DNA of 64,000 nucleotides from Saccharospirillum sp965652395. Its GTDB lineage: Bacteria; Pseudomonadota; Gammaproteobacteria; Pseudomonadales; Natronospirillaceae. The stretch spans positions 97,259 through 161,258 of the forward strand of contig CBFGUW010000005.1 of the NCBI GenBank assembly GCA_965652395.1. Reading direction: 5' to 3'. Shown here piece after piece: positions 1 to 8,677 of the stretch (position 1 is its first letter; each line of letters starts with the position of its first letter). A program made the translations under genes and the position numbers. The notes under the pieces were generated by a model, which saw only the letters and a list, made by a program, of their open reading frames with translations, ran no database searches and had not been told where the DNA came from.

Positions 1-1351
1 GCAGCGTGAGCAGAAGATCCATTACCTGGCCTATCACGATGCCCAAACCGGGTTGCCGAATCGCGCCTATATGATCGATTACCTGACCCACCTCGTCAGT
101 GAACGCCCGGCTGGAACAGAAGCGGCCTTGATCGTGCTGGATCTGGATCATTTCAAGAACATCAATGATATTCACGGTCACGACTACGGCAACGAGTTGT
201 TGGCGGAAGTCGCAGGGCGTTTGCAGATATTACTGCCATCCAACAGCCACTTGATTCATCTCGGGGCCGACGAATTTATCGTCTTCCTTCCGGAACTTGC
301 CCTCGATACAGCCGCAGCTACCTTGCGTGAACTGTGTCATGAAATTCTAGTGCAGCTTCGACAGCGGTATGTGTGGCGGGAATTTACTTATCACTGCTCC
401 GTCAGTATTGGTTATGCGTTCCTGACCGACCAGTCGGAAGAGAGTTTGGATGTACTCTTGAAACACGCCGAATTGGCGATGCATCAAGCCAAGCAGGCCG
501 GTCGCAACCAGGTATGTCTTTTTACCCCCGCCATGCAGGCGCTGCTACGTGATCGTTTGCAACTGGAGACAGATCTGGGCGAAAGCTTGTTGCAACAACA
601 GTTCTTTTTGCTATATCAGGTTCAGGTGGACGAAAATGCCAACGCTATCGGAGCGGAAGCATTGCTGCGGTGGGACCACCCGAGCCGTGGCACGGTATCT
701 CCGGGCGAGTTTATTCCACTGGCTGAAAGCACGGGCCTGATAGCCTCCATCGGGCGTTGGGTGCTGTGTACCGCTTGTGAACAGTTGGCGAGATGGCAGC
801 AAGAACCTGAGATGGCCGCTCTGACGTTATCGGTGAATATCAGCCCTCGACAATTCCGGTCGGACGATTTCACCGACGCTCTCAAAGCGATATTGACGGA
901 AACACAAGCCCCGGCGGAACGGCTCAAGCTGGAGATGACGGAAACCATTCTGATCGAAGACCTGGAGGACGCCATCGACAAAATCACCGCGTTGAACGCT
1001 ATCGGCGTGCAGGTCTCGCTGGACGACTTTGGTACCGGCTATTCTTCTTTGGCCTATCTGAAACGGTTGCCTCTGAATCAACTGAAAATCGACCAGTCGT
1101 TTGTTGCCGATGTGCTGAACAACCCAGTGGCAGGCTCGATTGCTCGAACCATCATCGGGCTGGGTAAGAGCCTCGATCTGAATGTCATCGCCGAGGGTGT
1201 TGAAACCGAAGCGCAAAAACACTGGCTCGCCGCTGCCGGGTGTCACGCCTATCAGGGTTATTTGTTCGGCCGACCGGTGGGCGCCGATGATTTTGTTCGC
1301 AGTGTGATCGACCATGCCGGAACCAAACCGAACAGGGTGAACCAGGTGTAG
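1..1351 (+). CDS. GGDEF-EAL domain protein, 5' end cut off by the window
   Basis: The frame is open from base 2, before any start codon, so the N-terminus lies outside the window; an internal TTG at 53 is not a credible start. The visible part is a GGDEF domain followed by an EAL domain. The GGDEF signature reads GADEF (in HLGADEFIVF), so cyclase activity is doubtful. The EAL half keeps EALLRW, the DDFGTGYSSL loop, KIDQSFV and EGVE, as expected of a c-di-GMP phosphodiesterase. I infer a phosphodiesterase with a degenerate, perhaps regulatory, GGDEF domain. Any sensory domain is out of view. Confidence 0.92.
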   Translation, partial: QREQKIHYLAYHDAQTGLPNRAYMIDYLTHLVSERPAGTEAALIVLDLDHFKNINDIHGHDYGNELLAEVAGRLQILLPSNSHLIHLGADEFIVFLPELALDTAAATLRELCHEILVQLRQRYVWREFTYHCSVSIGYAFLTDQSEESLDVLLKHAELAMHQAKQAGRNQVCLFTPAMQALLRDRLQLETDLGESLLQQQFFLLYQVQVDENANAIGAEALLRWDHPSRGTVSPGEFIPLAESTGLIASIGRWVLCTACEQLARWQQEPEMAALTLSVNISPRQFRSDDFTDALKAILTETQAPAERLKLEMTETILIEDLEDAIDKITALNAIGVQVSLDDFGTGYSSLAYLKRLPLNQLKIDQSFVADVLNNPVAGSIARTIIGLGKSLDLNVIAEGVETEAQKHWLAAAGCHAYQGYLFGRPVGADDFVRSVIDHAGTKPNRVNQV

Positions 1352-1428
1352 TAGCCTGTTAATACCCTGACAGGGAAAATTATTGCTAGGCTTTGTCGGC
1401 TCTCTCAATAACTACAAGGAGAATAGAG

Positions 1429-1992
1429 ATGTCCAAAATACTGATGATCACGGGTGATTTCACCGAAGACTACGAAACCATGGTCCCGTTCCAAACGCTT
1501 CAGGCCGTGGGGCATGAAGTGCATGCGGTATGCCCGGGCAAGAAAAGCGGCGACACTGTGGCAACCGCGATTCACGACTTTGAAGGCGACCAGACCTACA
1601 CTGAAAAACCCGGGCACCGCTTTGCCCTGAATGCCGAGTTCGATCAGATTAATCCTGCCGATTACGATGCATTGGTCGTCCCCGGCGGACGGGCACCCGA
1701 GTATTTGCGTCTTAACGAGCAGGTGGTCGCGATGGTCCGCCATTTCTTCGACGAGGATAAGCCAGTCGCCGCCATTTGCCATGGGGCGCAGTTGCTCGCC
1801 GCCGCCGGTGTCCTTCGCGGTCGGCATTGCTCGGCTTATCCCGCCTGTCGTCCCGAAGTGGAATTGGCCGGAGCGGACTATGCCGACATCTCGGTGGACG
1901 ACGCCGTGACCGACGGCAAACTGGTAACGGCCCCAGCCTGGCCTGCGCATCCGGCCTGGTTGGCTCAGTTCATGGTTTTGCTGGACGATTGA
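1429..1992 (+). CDS. DJ-1/PfpI family protein
   Basis: The protein has 187 residues. The ATG at 1429 is chosen because AAGGAG (1416-1421) lies 7 nt upstream; a longer frame would start without a ribosome site. It opens MSKILMITGDFTEDYE and has the family nucleophile elbow AAICHGAQLLAAAGVLRG, with Cys as the expected reactive residue, plus VVPGGRAPEYLR. Family members act as glyoxalase III or deglycase-like enzymes, chaperones or stress proteins, and the substrate cannot be told from sequence. It is probably cytoplasmic and monocistronic. Confidence 0.88.
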   Translation: MSKILMITGDFTEDYETMVPFQTLQAVGHEVHAVCPGKKSGDTVATAIHDFEGDQTYTEKPGHRFALNAEFDQINPADYDALVVPGGRAPEYLRLNEQVVAMVRHFFDEDKPVAAICHGAQLLAAAGVLRGRHCSAYPACRPEVELAGADYADISVDDAVTDGKLVTAPAWPAHPAWLAQFMVLLDD

Positions 1993-2046
1993 GCCTGAGC
2001 TCCGCCTTTGTTTGGCGGAGCCATACCTTTGTTTTGGGAGGTCCCG

Positions 2047-2406
2047 ATGTGCAAACTGTTTATAGAGGCCGATCCTGACCTTTGGGTCAGTTGTACCCAC
2101 TCCTTACGCGTCGATGGCATGGTCACCAGTGTTCGGCTGGAAAATTGTTTCTGGAGAATTCTCGAAGAGATCGCCCACAGGGACGGAATGAACGTGCCGC
2201 AAATGATCACGCGTTTGTATCATGAGTCCATCGATGCCGGCCATGATCTTGGCAACTTCACCTCGTTTCTGCGTGTTTGCGCAATGCGATACCTGGCTTT
2301 GCAGCTGAGTGGCGACATTCCCAACCGAATGGATGTGCCAATCGGGACCTTGGATGCCGATCAAATCCTGACCAGGGAAGGCAAGTCGCCCAAGGATTTT
2401 CACTGA
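2047..2406 (+). CDS. ribbon-helix-helix domain protein
   Basis: A small protein of 119 residues. The ATG at 2047 has GGGAGG just upstream (2036-2041); the frame extends further upstream without support. The first half (MCKLFIEADPDLW, then SLRVDGMVTSVRLENCFWRILEEIAHRDGMNV and NVPQMITRLYHE) matches the RHH_4-type ribbon-helix-helix proteins of proteobacteria: a beta strand that inserts in DNA, then two helices. The target is unknown. It lies 54 bp after the PfpI gene on the same strand and may be co-transcribed with it. Confidence 0.75.
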   Translation: MCKLFIEADPDLWVSCTHSLRVDGMVTSVRLENCFWRILEEIAHRDGMNVPQMITRLYHESIDAGHDLGNFTSFLRVCAMRYLALQLSGDIPNRMDVPIGTLDADQILTREGKSPKDFH

Positions 2407-2505
2407 TTTTTGCCACCCAATGGTTGAAATTTGAGGCACCTCTCTCCTTCCATCGGAAAAATTTGCTACGCTATAGGGGATTTTTACAACCAGAGGGAAT
2501 TGTCT

Positions 2506-2904
2506 ATGAAGCGACTGGGACTGCCGTTTGTACTGTTAAGTGCATTGTTCTCCAGCTTACCCGTAAGCCACGCCAACTCCTCCGCCGAGCAAACCCACCC
2601 GGCGGTGGTGAGTGTTGACATAAAAGAAAGTGGTGCCAACCGGTTCGATTTCAGCGTGACAATTTTATCTCCCTATGATGCGCCCGAGCGATATGCCGAT
2701 GCCTTCCGGGTGATGGACGAAAACGGAGATGTGTTGGGGGTGCGTCAGTTGTTGCATCACCACGCCAACGAACAACCCTTCACGCGGGGGCTCTATGGCA
2801 TCATCATTCCGTTGGGAATTGACCGGGTGGTCATACAGGGGCGCGACCAGCTAAACGGTTGGGGAGGTGAAACCCAAACCGTGGACCTGCCTGGCCGACC
2901 CTAA
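2506..2904 (+). CDS. small exported protein, function unknown
   Basis: 132 residues from the ATG at 2506, preceded by AGAGGGA (2492-2498). The N-terminus MKRLGLPFVLLSALFSSLP followed by VSHANSS is a Sec signal peptide with a likely cleavage after SHA. The mature part resembles a compact beta domain (VVSVDIKESGANRFDFSVTI, RVVIQGRDQLNGWGGE). I do not recognise the family. It is probably periplasmic. The next gene starts 82 bp downstream on the same strand. Confidence 0.7.
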   Translation: MKRLGLPFVLLSALFSSLPVSHANSSAEQTHPAVVSVDIKESGANRFDFSVTILSPYDAPERYADAFRVMDENGDVLGVRQLLHHHANEQPFTRGLYGIIIPLGIDRVVIQGRDQLNGWGGETQTVDLPGRP

Positions 2905-2986
2905 GGACTGCACCATGGGGGTAGTCACTTGAACTTAGCGGGTGGCTATGCTTTGATCCCGCCTCTTTGAGCGCGGGTGGGGAGCT

Positions 2987-4192
2987 ATGCAGCAGTACGA
3001 TTGCCTGGTGTTGGGCGGTGGCGCGGCCGGTCTTATGTGTGCGGCCGTAGCGGGTCAGCGCGGACGACGGGTGGCCGTGCTGGACCATGCCAATAAGGTC
3101 GGCAAAAAGATTTTGATGTCCGGCGGCGGGCGTTGCAACTTCACCAACCTGGATGTCGGACCCGAGCATTACCTGTCAGACAACCCTTATTTTTGTGTAT
3201 CGGCCCTCAGCCGTTACACCCCCTACGATTTTCTCGAGCTGGTTCAGAAATACGATCTCGCCTATCACGAAAAAACGCGGGGCCAGCTTTTTTGTGACCA
3301 TTCCTCCAAAGACATTCTCAACCTGCTACTGGCCGAGTGCGAGCAGGGCGGAGTAGAGATTCGAACGCGCTGCAGCATCGAAGCCGTTGACAGGCTGCCG
3401 GGAGACGAGTCGCCCCGCTTCAAGTTGGCCACCAGTCAGGGCACCTTCACCTGCGATTCGTTGGTGATCGCCACCGGCGGGTTGTCTATCCCCACCATGG
3501 GCGCCACAGGTTTTGGGTATCAATTAGCGGACCAATTTGGTCTGGCCGTCACCGAGCGGCGTGCCTCCCTGGTGCCGTTCACTCTCAGCGGGCGGCGCTT
3601 GGAATTGGTGCAATCCCTCGCGGGCGTATCCCTACCGGTTCGGGTAACCACAGAGCAGGGTGGGTTTGCCGAGGCTTTGTTGTTCACCCACCGGGGCCTG
3701 AGTGGGCCCGCCATCCTCCAGATCACCAATTACTGGCGACCGGGCGAACGGGTGGAGATCGATTTTCTGCCAGGACAGTCTCTAGGCGAGCATCTTACCC
3801 AATGGCGGGCGGAGGGCAGGAAGGCCGAACTGAAAACCCTATTGGCCCAATGGCTGCCCAAACGTTTCGTTCACGCCTGGCTCGAAACAACGGACACCTT
3901 GGCCGCCATCCAGGGCAAGCCAACAGCCGAGCTGAGCAATAAAGACATCATCGAGTTGGAGCAAGCGTTTCATCACTGGACCTTTGTACCCGCCGGTACA
4001 GAGGGTTATCGAACAGCCGAAGTGACTATGGGCGGGATCAGTACGGAGGAGGTGTCGTCGAAAACCTTCGAGGCCAAGAAAGTGCCGGGGCTTTATTGCA
4101 TCGGAGAGGTATTGGATGTCACCGGTTGGCTGGGTGGCTACAACTTCCAATGGGCCTGGGCCAGCGGCTGGTGTGCGGGCCAGTATGTCTAG
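2987..4192 (+). CDS. HI0933/YhiN-like FAD-dependent oxidoreductase
   Basis: 401 residues. The N-terminal dinucleotide-binding motif is VLGGGAAGLMCAAVAGQRG, followed by the family signature KKILMSGGGRCNFTN; the C-terminus has the second FAD-contacting stretch GLYCIGEVLDVTGWLGGYNF. This is the HI0933-like flavoprotein family (also called BaiN-like or YhiN), widespread and of uncertain substrate. The length is normal. It is the last backbone gene before the CRISPR island and is followed by a strong hairpin terminator. Confidence 0.9.
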   Translation: MQQYDCLVLGGGAAGLMCAAVAGQRGRRVAVLDHANKVGKKILMSGGGRCNFTNLDVGPEHYLSDNPYFCVSALSRYTPYDFLELVQKYDLAYHEKTRGQLFCDHSSKDILNLLLAECEQGGVEIRTRCSIEAVDRLPGDESPRFKLATSQGTFTCDSLVIATGGLSIPTMGATGFGYQLADQFGLAVTERRASLVPFTLSGRRLELVQSLAGVSLPVRVTTEQGGFAEALLFTHRGLSGPAILQITNYWRPGERVEIDFLPGQSLGEHLTQWRAEGRKAELKTLLAQWLPKRFVHAWLETTDTLAAIQGKPTAELSNKDIIELEQAFHHWTFVPAGTEGYRTAEVTMGGISTEEVSSKTFEAKKVPGLYCIGEVLDVTGWLGGYNFQWAWASGWCAGQYV

Positions 4193-4213
4193 CCTGGATG
4201 TTTGATAAGCTCG

Positions 4214-4248
4214 GCCACCTGCTCAACGTATGAGCAGGTGGCTGTTTT
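4214..4248 (+). terminator. rho-independent terminator after the flavoprotein gene
   Basis: A perfect 12-bp stem, GCCACCTGCTCA (4214-4225) against TGAGCAGGTGGC (4231-4242), has a 5-nt loop and is followed by TGTTTT. It lies 21 bp after the stop at 4192 and marks the end of the backbone transcription unit. Confidence 0.8.
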
Positions 4249-4340
4249 AGCCCGGCGCAGCCGCCTCAACACACGCCCAACGATGGTGGTGTTCTCTCAC
4301 CCTAGGGGCCACTTTTGTGGCCCCTAATTACGAGCTGGGC

Positions 4341-4442
4341 TTATTCTTCAATAAAAGGCAAAGCCCCGACTTCGCTTGAAGCCATCCACGCCACCGCGTG
4401 GAATGCAGCAAGGTGAGGCATTGATGGTGGGGGGGAACTCAC
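4341..4442 (-). pseudogene. possible relic reading frame after the left direct repeat
   Basis: The minus-strand repeat copy at 4444-4502 carries AAGGAG, and a GTG codon begins about 10 nt later at 4442, exactly as for the toxin gene start at 21763. The reading frame then runs only 33 codons (MSSPPPSMPHLAAFHAVAWM... to a stop at 4341). I see no known domain. It may be what is left of a gene that once shared the toxin's 5' region, or it may be coincidental. Confidence 0.3.
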
Positions 4443-4443
4443 A

Positions 4444-4502
4444 GGTCCAGTGCTCCTTGGACAATAAAGCTCCCTGAAGTGGGCCAAGCGGTCCACTTCA
4501 AC
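4444..4502. repeat. left copy of 60-bp direct repeat flanking the CRISPR-toxin island
   Basis: This segment (GGTCCAGTGCTCCTTGGAC ... GGTCCACTTCAAC) aligns with 21765-21824 with four mismatches and one single-base gap over about 60 positions, in the same orientation. Between the copies lie both CRISPR arrays, cas6f, the cmr operon, the MNT-HEPN gene and the toxin-immunity pair. Read on the minus strand it contains an AAGGAG ribosome site. It may be a recombination footprint or a conserved 5' region. Confidence 0.8.
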
Positions 4503-4540
4503 AACGCCATTGATTGCGTTACAGGAAAGCACAGTGGGGT

Positions 4541-6309
4541 TTTCTATGCCGACTACACGACAGTGAGCACCCCCGATCTCCAGGCGCACGCTATCGAGCA
4601 TTTCTAAGCTGCCTACGCGGCAGTGAACAGTGTCTCCAGTGCCGTCACCAATGACGATCATTTCTAAGCTGCCTACACGGCAGTGAACGACCTCACGCAA
4701 GAGGACGCCGTCGACTTCTCTTTCTAAGCTGCCTACACGGCAGTGAACTGGGCACAAGACGAAACAATGACTCGCTTTAATTTCTAAGCTGCCTACACGG
4801 CAGTGAACAGTTCAATATAGGTGTCGGTGCTAGCGGTGTATTTCTAAGCTGCCTACACGGCAGTGAACATAAGCTAATCCCCTCTCTGGCCCTGCCGTCC
4901 TTTTCTAAGCTGCCTACACGGCAGTGAACACCACTGGACTCAACTACAAAGCAACTACATCTTTCTAAGCTGCCTACACGGCAGTGAACCCCGACACCGA
5001 CGACCAAACCCACGCCGTCATTTTCTAAGCTGCCTACACGGCAGTGAACAATTTGCCTGCCGCTCAATCCGACACACAAACTTTCTAAGCTGCCTACACG
5101 GCAGTGAACGCCATAAACGATACTCGGTCTAAATTGATTGATTTCTAAGCTGCCTACACGGCAGTGAACATTGTACAAAAACCCCGGTCTTATCCCCGCT
5201 TTTTCTAAGCTGCCTACACGGCAGTGAACCATTACTGCGCGTCATGACTGGGGTGTAATATTTTCTAAGCTGCCTACACGGCAGTGAACGGTTCGGGCTT
5301 TACTGCCTCAAGCTCCGTGCATTTCTAAGCTGCCTACACGGCAGTGAACGTTGCGTCTACCGCGTCCGGGGAAAAAGAGCATTTCTAAGCTGCCTACACG
5401 GCAGTGAACTGCGCCGCTTTTATCGATGAAGCGGGCGAAGCTTTCTAAGCTGCCTACACGGCAGTGAACTGGTACAGGAGCACGGGGGTCGATTCGTACC
5501 ATTTCTAAGCTGCCTACACGGCAGTGAACCAGACCGCTACGGGCCCATGCGCCAAGTCGGTTTTCTAAGCTGCCTACACGGCAGTGAACACATCCGGACA
5601 CATTGTCACTGAATCTGAAAATTTCTAAGCTGCCTACACGGCAGTGAACGATAAAGCGAGCCCTGTCCGACGCCCGACAGTTTTCTAAGCTGCCTACACG
5701 GCAGTGAACCTGCTGTTCTTTCGTGGAGCCTTTCATAGTCATTTCTAAGCTGCCTACACGGCAGTGAACTCCGCATACCGGCAACGCTGAACGACTGACA
5801 ATTTCTAAGCTGCCTACACGGCAGTGAACGAAGAGGGCGGTGTTTCTGATTTAAGCGTTACTTTCTAAGCTGCCTACACGGCAGTGAACTTTTATTCGCA
5901 TAGCCCGTAAATTGATGTGCATTTCTAAGCTGCCTACACGGCAGTGAACAAGCGCGTTGGGCAATGGTGGGTATGTTCATGTTTCTAAGCTGCCTACACG
6001 GCAGTGAACACCGCTTGGTACTGCGCCCGCTGAATTGGTCATTTCTAAGCTGCCTACACGGCAGTGAACTCAAGAACAAGGGGTGTGACGCTTTCCATAC
6101 TTTTCTAAGCTGCCTACACGGCAGTGAACAGGGTCGAGGCAGTGCCGGTAATGGTGATCTATTTCTAAGCTGCCTACACGGCAGTGAACGATCAAAGCCT
6201 GTTCTGGGCTTGGCTTCTGCTTTTCTAAGCTGCCTACACGGCAGTGAACGACGGCATGGGCTTGTCTCTAAGGCGCCAGGCTTTCTAAGCTGCCTACACG
6301 GCAGTGAAC
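4541..6309 (-). CRISPR. CRISPR array 1, type I-F repeats, 30 repeats
   Basis: There are thirty 28-bp repeats with 29 spacers of 32 bp (one of 33). On the minus strand the unit reads GTTCACTGCC, loop bases GTGTA, then GGCAGCTTAGAAA, giving the CTGCC/GGCAG hairpin of type I-F repeats. The leftmost repeat (4541-4568) is strongly mutated and the next one has a single change, which places the old end at the left and the leader at the right (6310 onward). Transcription is therefore leftward. cas6f lies directly beyond the leader. Confidence 0.98.
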
Positions 6310-6441
6310 TAGAGCTTCCCTAAGTTAAGCACTTGATTTTAAAAGAACAAGCGGCTTTTTCGCCTCTATGACCCTTTTTTCAGGCCCATTTATAACCCAT
6401 TGATTTATAAGGCCTTTTAAAACGCCCCAAAAAAAGGGTCA
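6310..6441 (-). promoter_or_regulatory. leader of CRISPR array 1
   Basis: About 130 bp between the last repeat and cas6f, AT-rich and clearly homologous to the sequence after array 2 (16708-16839). Both copies share AAGTTAAGCACTTGATTT, AAAGAACAAG and a wide inverted repeat: TGACCCTTTTTT (6369-6380) facing AAAAAAAGGGTCA (6429-6441). The inner arm overlaps the cas6f stop codon. Conservation at both arrays suggests a role in spacer insertion or array transcription. Confidence 0.85.
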
Positions 6442-7005
6442 AAACCAAGGAACGGTCGCCTGCCCGCTCAAGCCATAGGCGTTGAAACACCCCGGCATGG
6501 GCTGGCTTAGGGGTTGGCTCTGGTTAATGAACAATTTGAACATTTGGCCCGTGCTATGGCTGCGCAGCCGGGCAAAGGGCCGGGGGCTGTCCTGCCCGGC
6601 GCTATCGGGTATCGCCAGCACCGCCTGTTCGTAGGTTTCGCCATGGCGCTTCATGCGCCGACGCCGCAATCGATCCACATTCGATTTCACCTGCTCGCGC
6701 CGCACAGCAATGTGCTCACACAGGTGAGGGGTCGGGTTTATGGGGCCGACAATCAAGTGACCTGCCATACCTCCGAGCCAGGGCTGTTCCCCCAGGCGAA
6801 TCAAATCGCTTTCCGGACCGTGCAGGCGTAGCTTGCTGCCCAAGCGTTTGGGTTGCAACCCATAACCCGGAAAGCTCACGCCAATGGTTTGGGAACGCAG
6901 GGCAACCAAAGCCCCGTGCAACTTGCCGAGCAGGATGTTCATTAAAAAAGGGGGTGGAAAATCCGGGTCTAACTGTAATTGGTATTCCTGATAATGAGTG
7001 AGCAA
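6439..7005 (-). CDS. cas6f: Cas6f (Csy4) crRNA-processing endoribonuclease
   Basis: 188 residues from a TTG start at 7005, chosen because AAGGGAGG lies 7 nt upstream and the length then equals that of Csy4 (187 aa). The N-terminus HYQEYQLQLDPDFPPPFLMN and LLGKLHGALVA (His30, the expected catalytic residue) match Csy4. So do the arginine helix RLRRRRMKRH, LRSHSTGQMFKLFI (catalytic Ser) and the end YGLSGQATVPWF. Csy4 cuts I-F repeats 3' of the hairpin. It is the only type I-F protein here, sits upstream of array 1 as in I-F loci, and is divergent from the cmr operon it presumably serves. Confidence 0.95.
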   Translation of the reverse strand: MLTHYQEYQLQLDPDFPPPFLMNILLGKLHGALVALRSQTIGVSFPGYGLQPKRLGSKLRLHGPESDLIRLGEQPWLGGMAGHLIVGPINPTPHLCEHIAVRREQVKSNVDRLRRRRMKRHGETYEQAVLAIPDSAGQDSPRPFARLRSHSTGQMFKLFINQSQPLSQPMPGCFNAYGLSGQATVPWF

Positions 7006-7411
7006 GTAACAGCCTCCCTTACATGCTACCAATAAAGCATCGCCTAAAACGGTGTGGCACACTTTGCCAAATCGCATCTTAGGCTAAAACAAACCTTCAC
7101 TACTTTCCAGTGTCTTCAGACAACCTTGGGGTGCAATTCTGTCCGCTTTTTCTTTGAAATATACCCTTGGCAAATCCATCAGATTCCCCTACCTTATACA
7201 GGGCCAAATTTAATGGCAAAGGAAAACACCAAGGGGTTGGCATGGCATTTTCTGCAGTTACAACACAACTTAACGTTCTCAACTCGTTTTACTTCTCGAA
7301 TCCTCTCCAGAGTCCACACCTAACTCTTGTCAGTCAATTCAGGCAAAAATACCTTTGCCTTTTACACCATAATTGTTAACGGCACACAGTTTCGTCACAG
7401 GGAGCAATGCC
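7006..7411. promoter_or_regulatory. divergent intergenic region between cas6f and cmr1
   Basis: This 406-bp, relatively AT-rich stretch has no convincing gene and must hold promoters for both directions. A weak candidate for the cmr operon is TTGTCA (7327-7332), a 17-bp spacer and TACCTT (7350-7355). CATAAT at 7368-7373 is another possible -10. The cmr1 ribosome site GGGAG is at 7400-7404. No operator palindrome stands out. Confidence 0.4.
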
Positions 7412-8677
7412 ATGCGCCGAAGTAGAACGGAAATAGACTTCAAAGAACTGAATGAAGAGCTCTCTAACGCAATACCCGATAATAATGTTTGGACCTACGA
7501 CTGCGAACTCGTAACCCCACTCTATGGCGGCAGTGCGACCGCCAGCACGGTAGACCCAAACCACCCCATCCGTGTGAGCAGTATTCGTGGCCAGTTGCGG
7601 TTCTGGTGGCGCATTGCCTGCTGCGAAGCGAGTGAAGGTCACAAACACTTGTTTAAGCGGGAATCGGCTATCTGGGGTGGTATTGGTGGCGAAGAACCAC
7701 TGGCTTCGCGGGTCATTATAAAAGTCGAAGTATGCGGGAAGGCATTGGATATCGACGCTTCCGAGTATAAGCCTGATTGGAATTGCCCAAAAGAAATGAA
7801 GGGCAAACCAGCCCCACATAACTATGTATTTGTCGATAGCGACCCCGGAAAGATCATCACACCAGGATTACGCTTCAAACTGCATATCCGGTTTAATGAC
7901 GCCCTCAAGCCATCACTGAATGATGCACAAAAAGAGGAAGTGAAACGGACATTGCGTTGGTGGGCTTCATTCGGCGGAGTCGGCGCAAGGACCCGAAGGG
8001 GGTTGGGTTCCATAACAATTAAAGGTTTACCACCGGTAACGATAGATGAAGTTGAAGAAAAAGGTGGTCTTCTAAAGTTCAGGGAAAAAGACAGTGTAGA
8101 CGCCATTGGATGCTGGGAAGAGGCAATTGGCAAGCTAATGTCTTTCCGACAAGGGGTGGGCGTCGGACGCAATCATGGTCAACAAAGCCGTAATAGACCC
8201 GGCCGAAGCCGGTGGCCCGAAGCGGATTCCATTCGCAATCTGAGCCAGTGCAGCACTCCCGATCACAAACCCGACAATGACCAAACCAACTTATTCCCCC
8301 GCGCCGCCTTTGGCCTGCCCATAGTCTTTCACTTCAAGGATGCTCCCAAAAAGGACGAAAGAACCAATCCCATTAAAGACCCCATTGATCATACCCTCAA
8401 GCCAACAATGCACGACCGTATGGCCAGCCCACTCATTCTAAAACCCTATTGGAATGGCGAGCACTGGCAGGCAGCGGCATTGCTGCTGCCGAAGTGGGAA
8501 AGAGCACTCGACTTACCGCTAACATTCAAAGAAAACACATACAATAAAGTCAACGGCTGGCCTAAGGACCCCACCGCTCGGGAAACAGCCAAACAACAGA
8601 TTCCGCCAATGAAAAATCAACCGGGAGACAACCCGCTCACAGCTTTCATGGCATTTTTTGAAGGAAACCAAAGATGA
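7412..8677 (+). CDS. cmr1: Cmr1, type III-B RAMP protein
   Basis: 421 residues; the ATG at 7412 has GGGAG 7 nt upstream. The start of the domain, YDCELVTPLYGGSATASTVD and IRVSSIRGQLRFWWR, is typical of Cmr1. The glycine-rich RAMP loop GGVGARTRRGLGS follows at about residue 200. Cmr1 caps the 3' end of the crRNA-target duplex in the Cmr complex. It is first in a tightly packed operon and overlaps cas10 by ATGA. Confidence 0.93.
   Translation: MRRSRTEIDFKELNEELSNAIPDNNVWTYDCELVTPLYGGSATASTVDPNHPIRVSSIRGQLRFWWRIACCEASEGHKHLFKRESAIWGGIGGEEPLASRVIIKVEVCGKALDIDASEYKPDWNCPKEMKGKPAPHNYVFVDSDPGKIITPGLRFKLHIRFNDALKPSLNDAQKEEVKRTLRWWASFGGVGARTRRGLGSITIKGLPPVTIDEVEEKGGLLKFREKDSVDAIGCWEEAIGKLMSFRQGVGVGRNHGQQSRNRPGRSRWPEADSIRNLSQCSTPDHKPDNDQTNLFPRAAFGLPIVFHFKDAPKKDERTNPIKDPIDHTLKPTMHDRMASPLILKPYWNGEHWQAAALLLPKWERALDLPLTFKENTYNKVNGWPKDPTARETAKQQIPPMKNQPGDNPLTAFMAFFEGNQR

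Larger units (their letters stand above)
4193..4540. other. intergenic junction between backbone and CRISPR island
   Basis: This 348-bp stretch has no convincing full-length gene. It contains the terminator at 4214-4248, a second hairpin (AGGGGCCAC, TTTT, GTGGCCCCT; 4304-4325) without a T-tract, a 33-codon minus-strand reading frame (4341-4442) and the first copy of a 60-bp direct repeat (4444-4502). The leader-distal end of the CRISPR array follows at 4541. Confidence 0.7.

Noticed and set aside
4304..4325. Perfect 9-bp hairpin AGGGGCCAC/GTGGCCCCT as a second terminator
   Set aside because: No T-tract on either strand and a strong terminator already stands at 4214-4248; left as an unexplained hairpin.
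4555..6323. Long open frames across array 1 with repeated HCRVGSLE, SLPCRQLRN or FLSCLHGSE peptides
   Set aside because: They are translations of the CRISPR repeats, whose 60-bp period is a multiple of three; no ribosome sites or independent coding signal.
6514..6831. 105-codon plus-strand frame inside cas6f
   Set aside because: Antisense to a clearly recognised Cas6f gene with intact family motifs.
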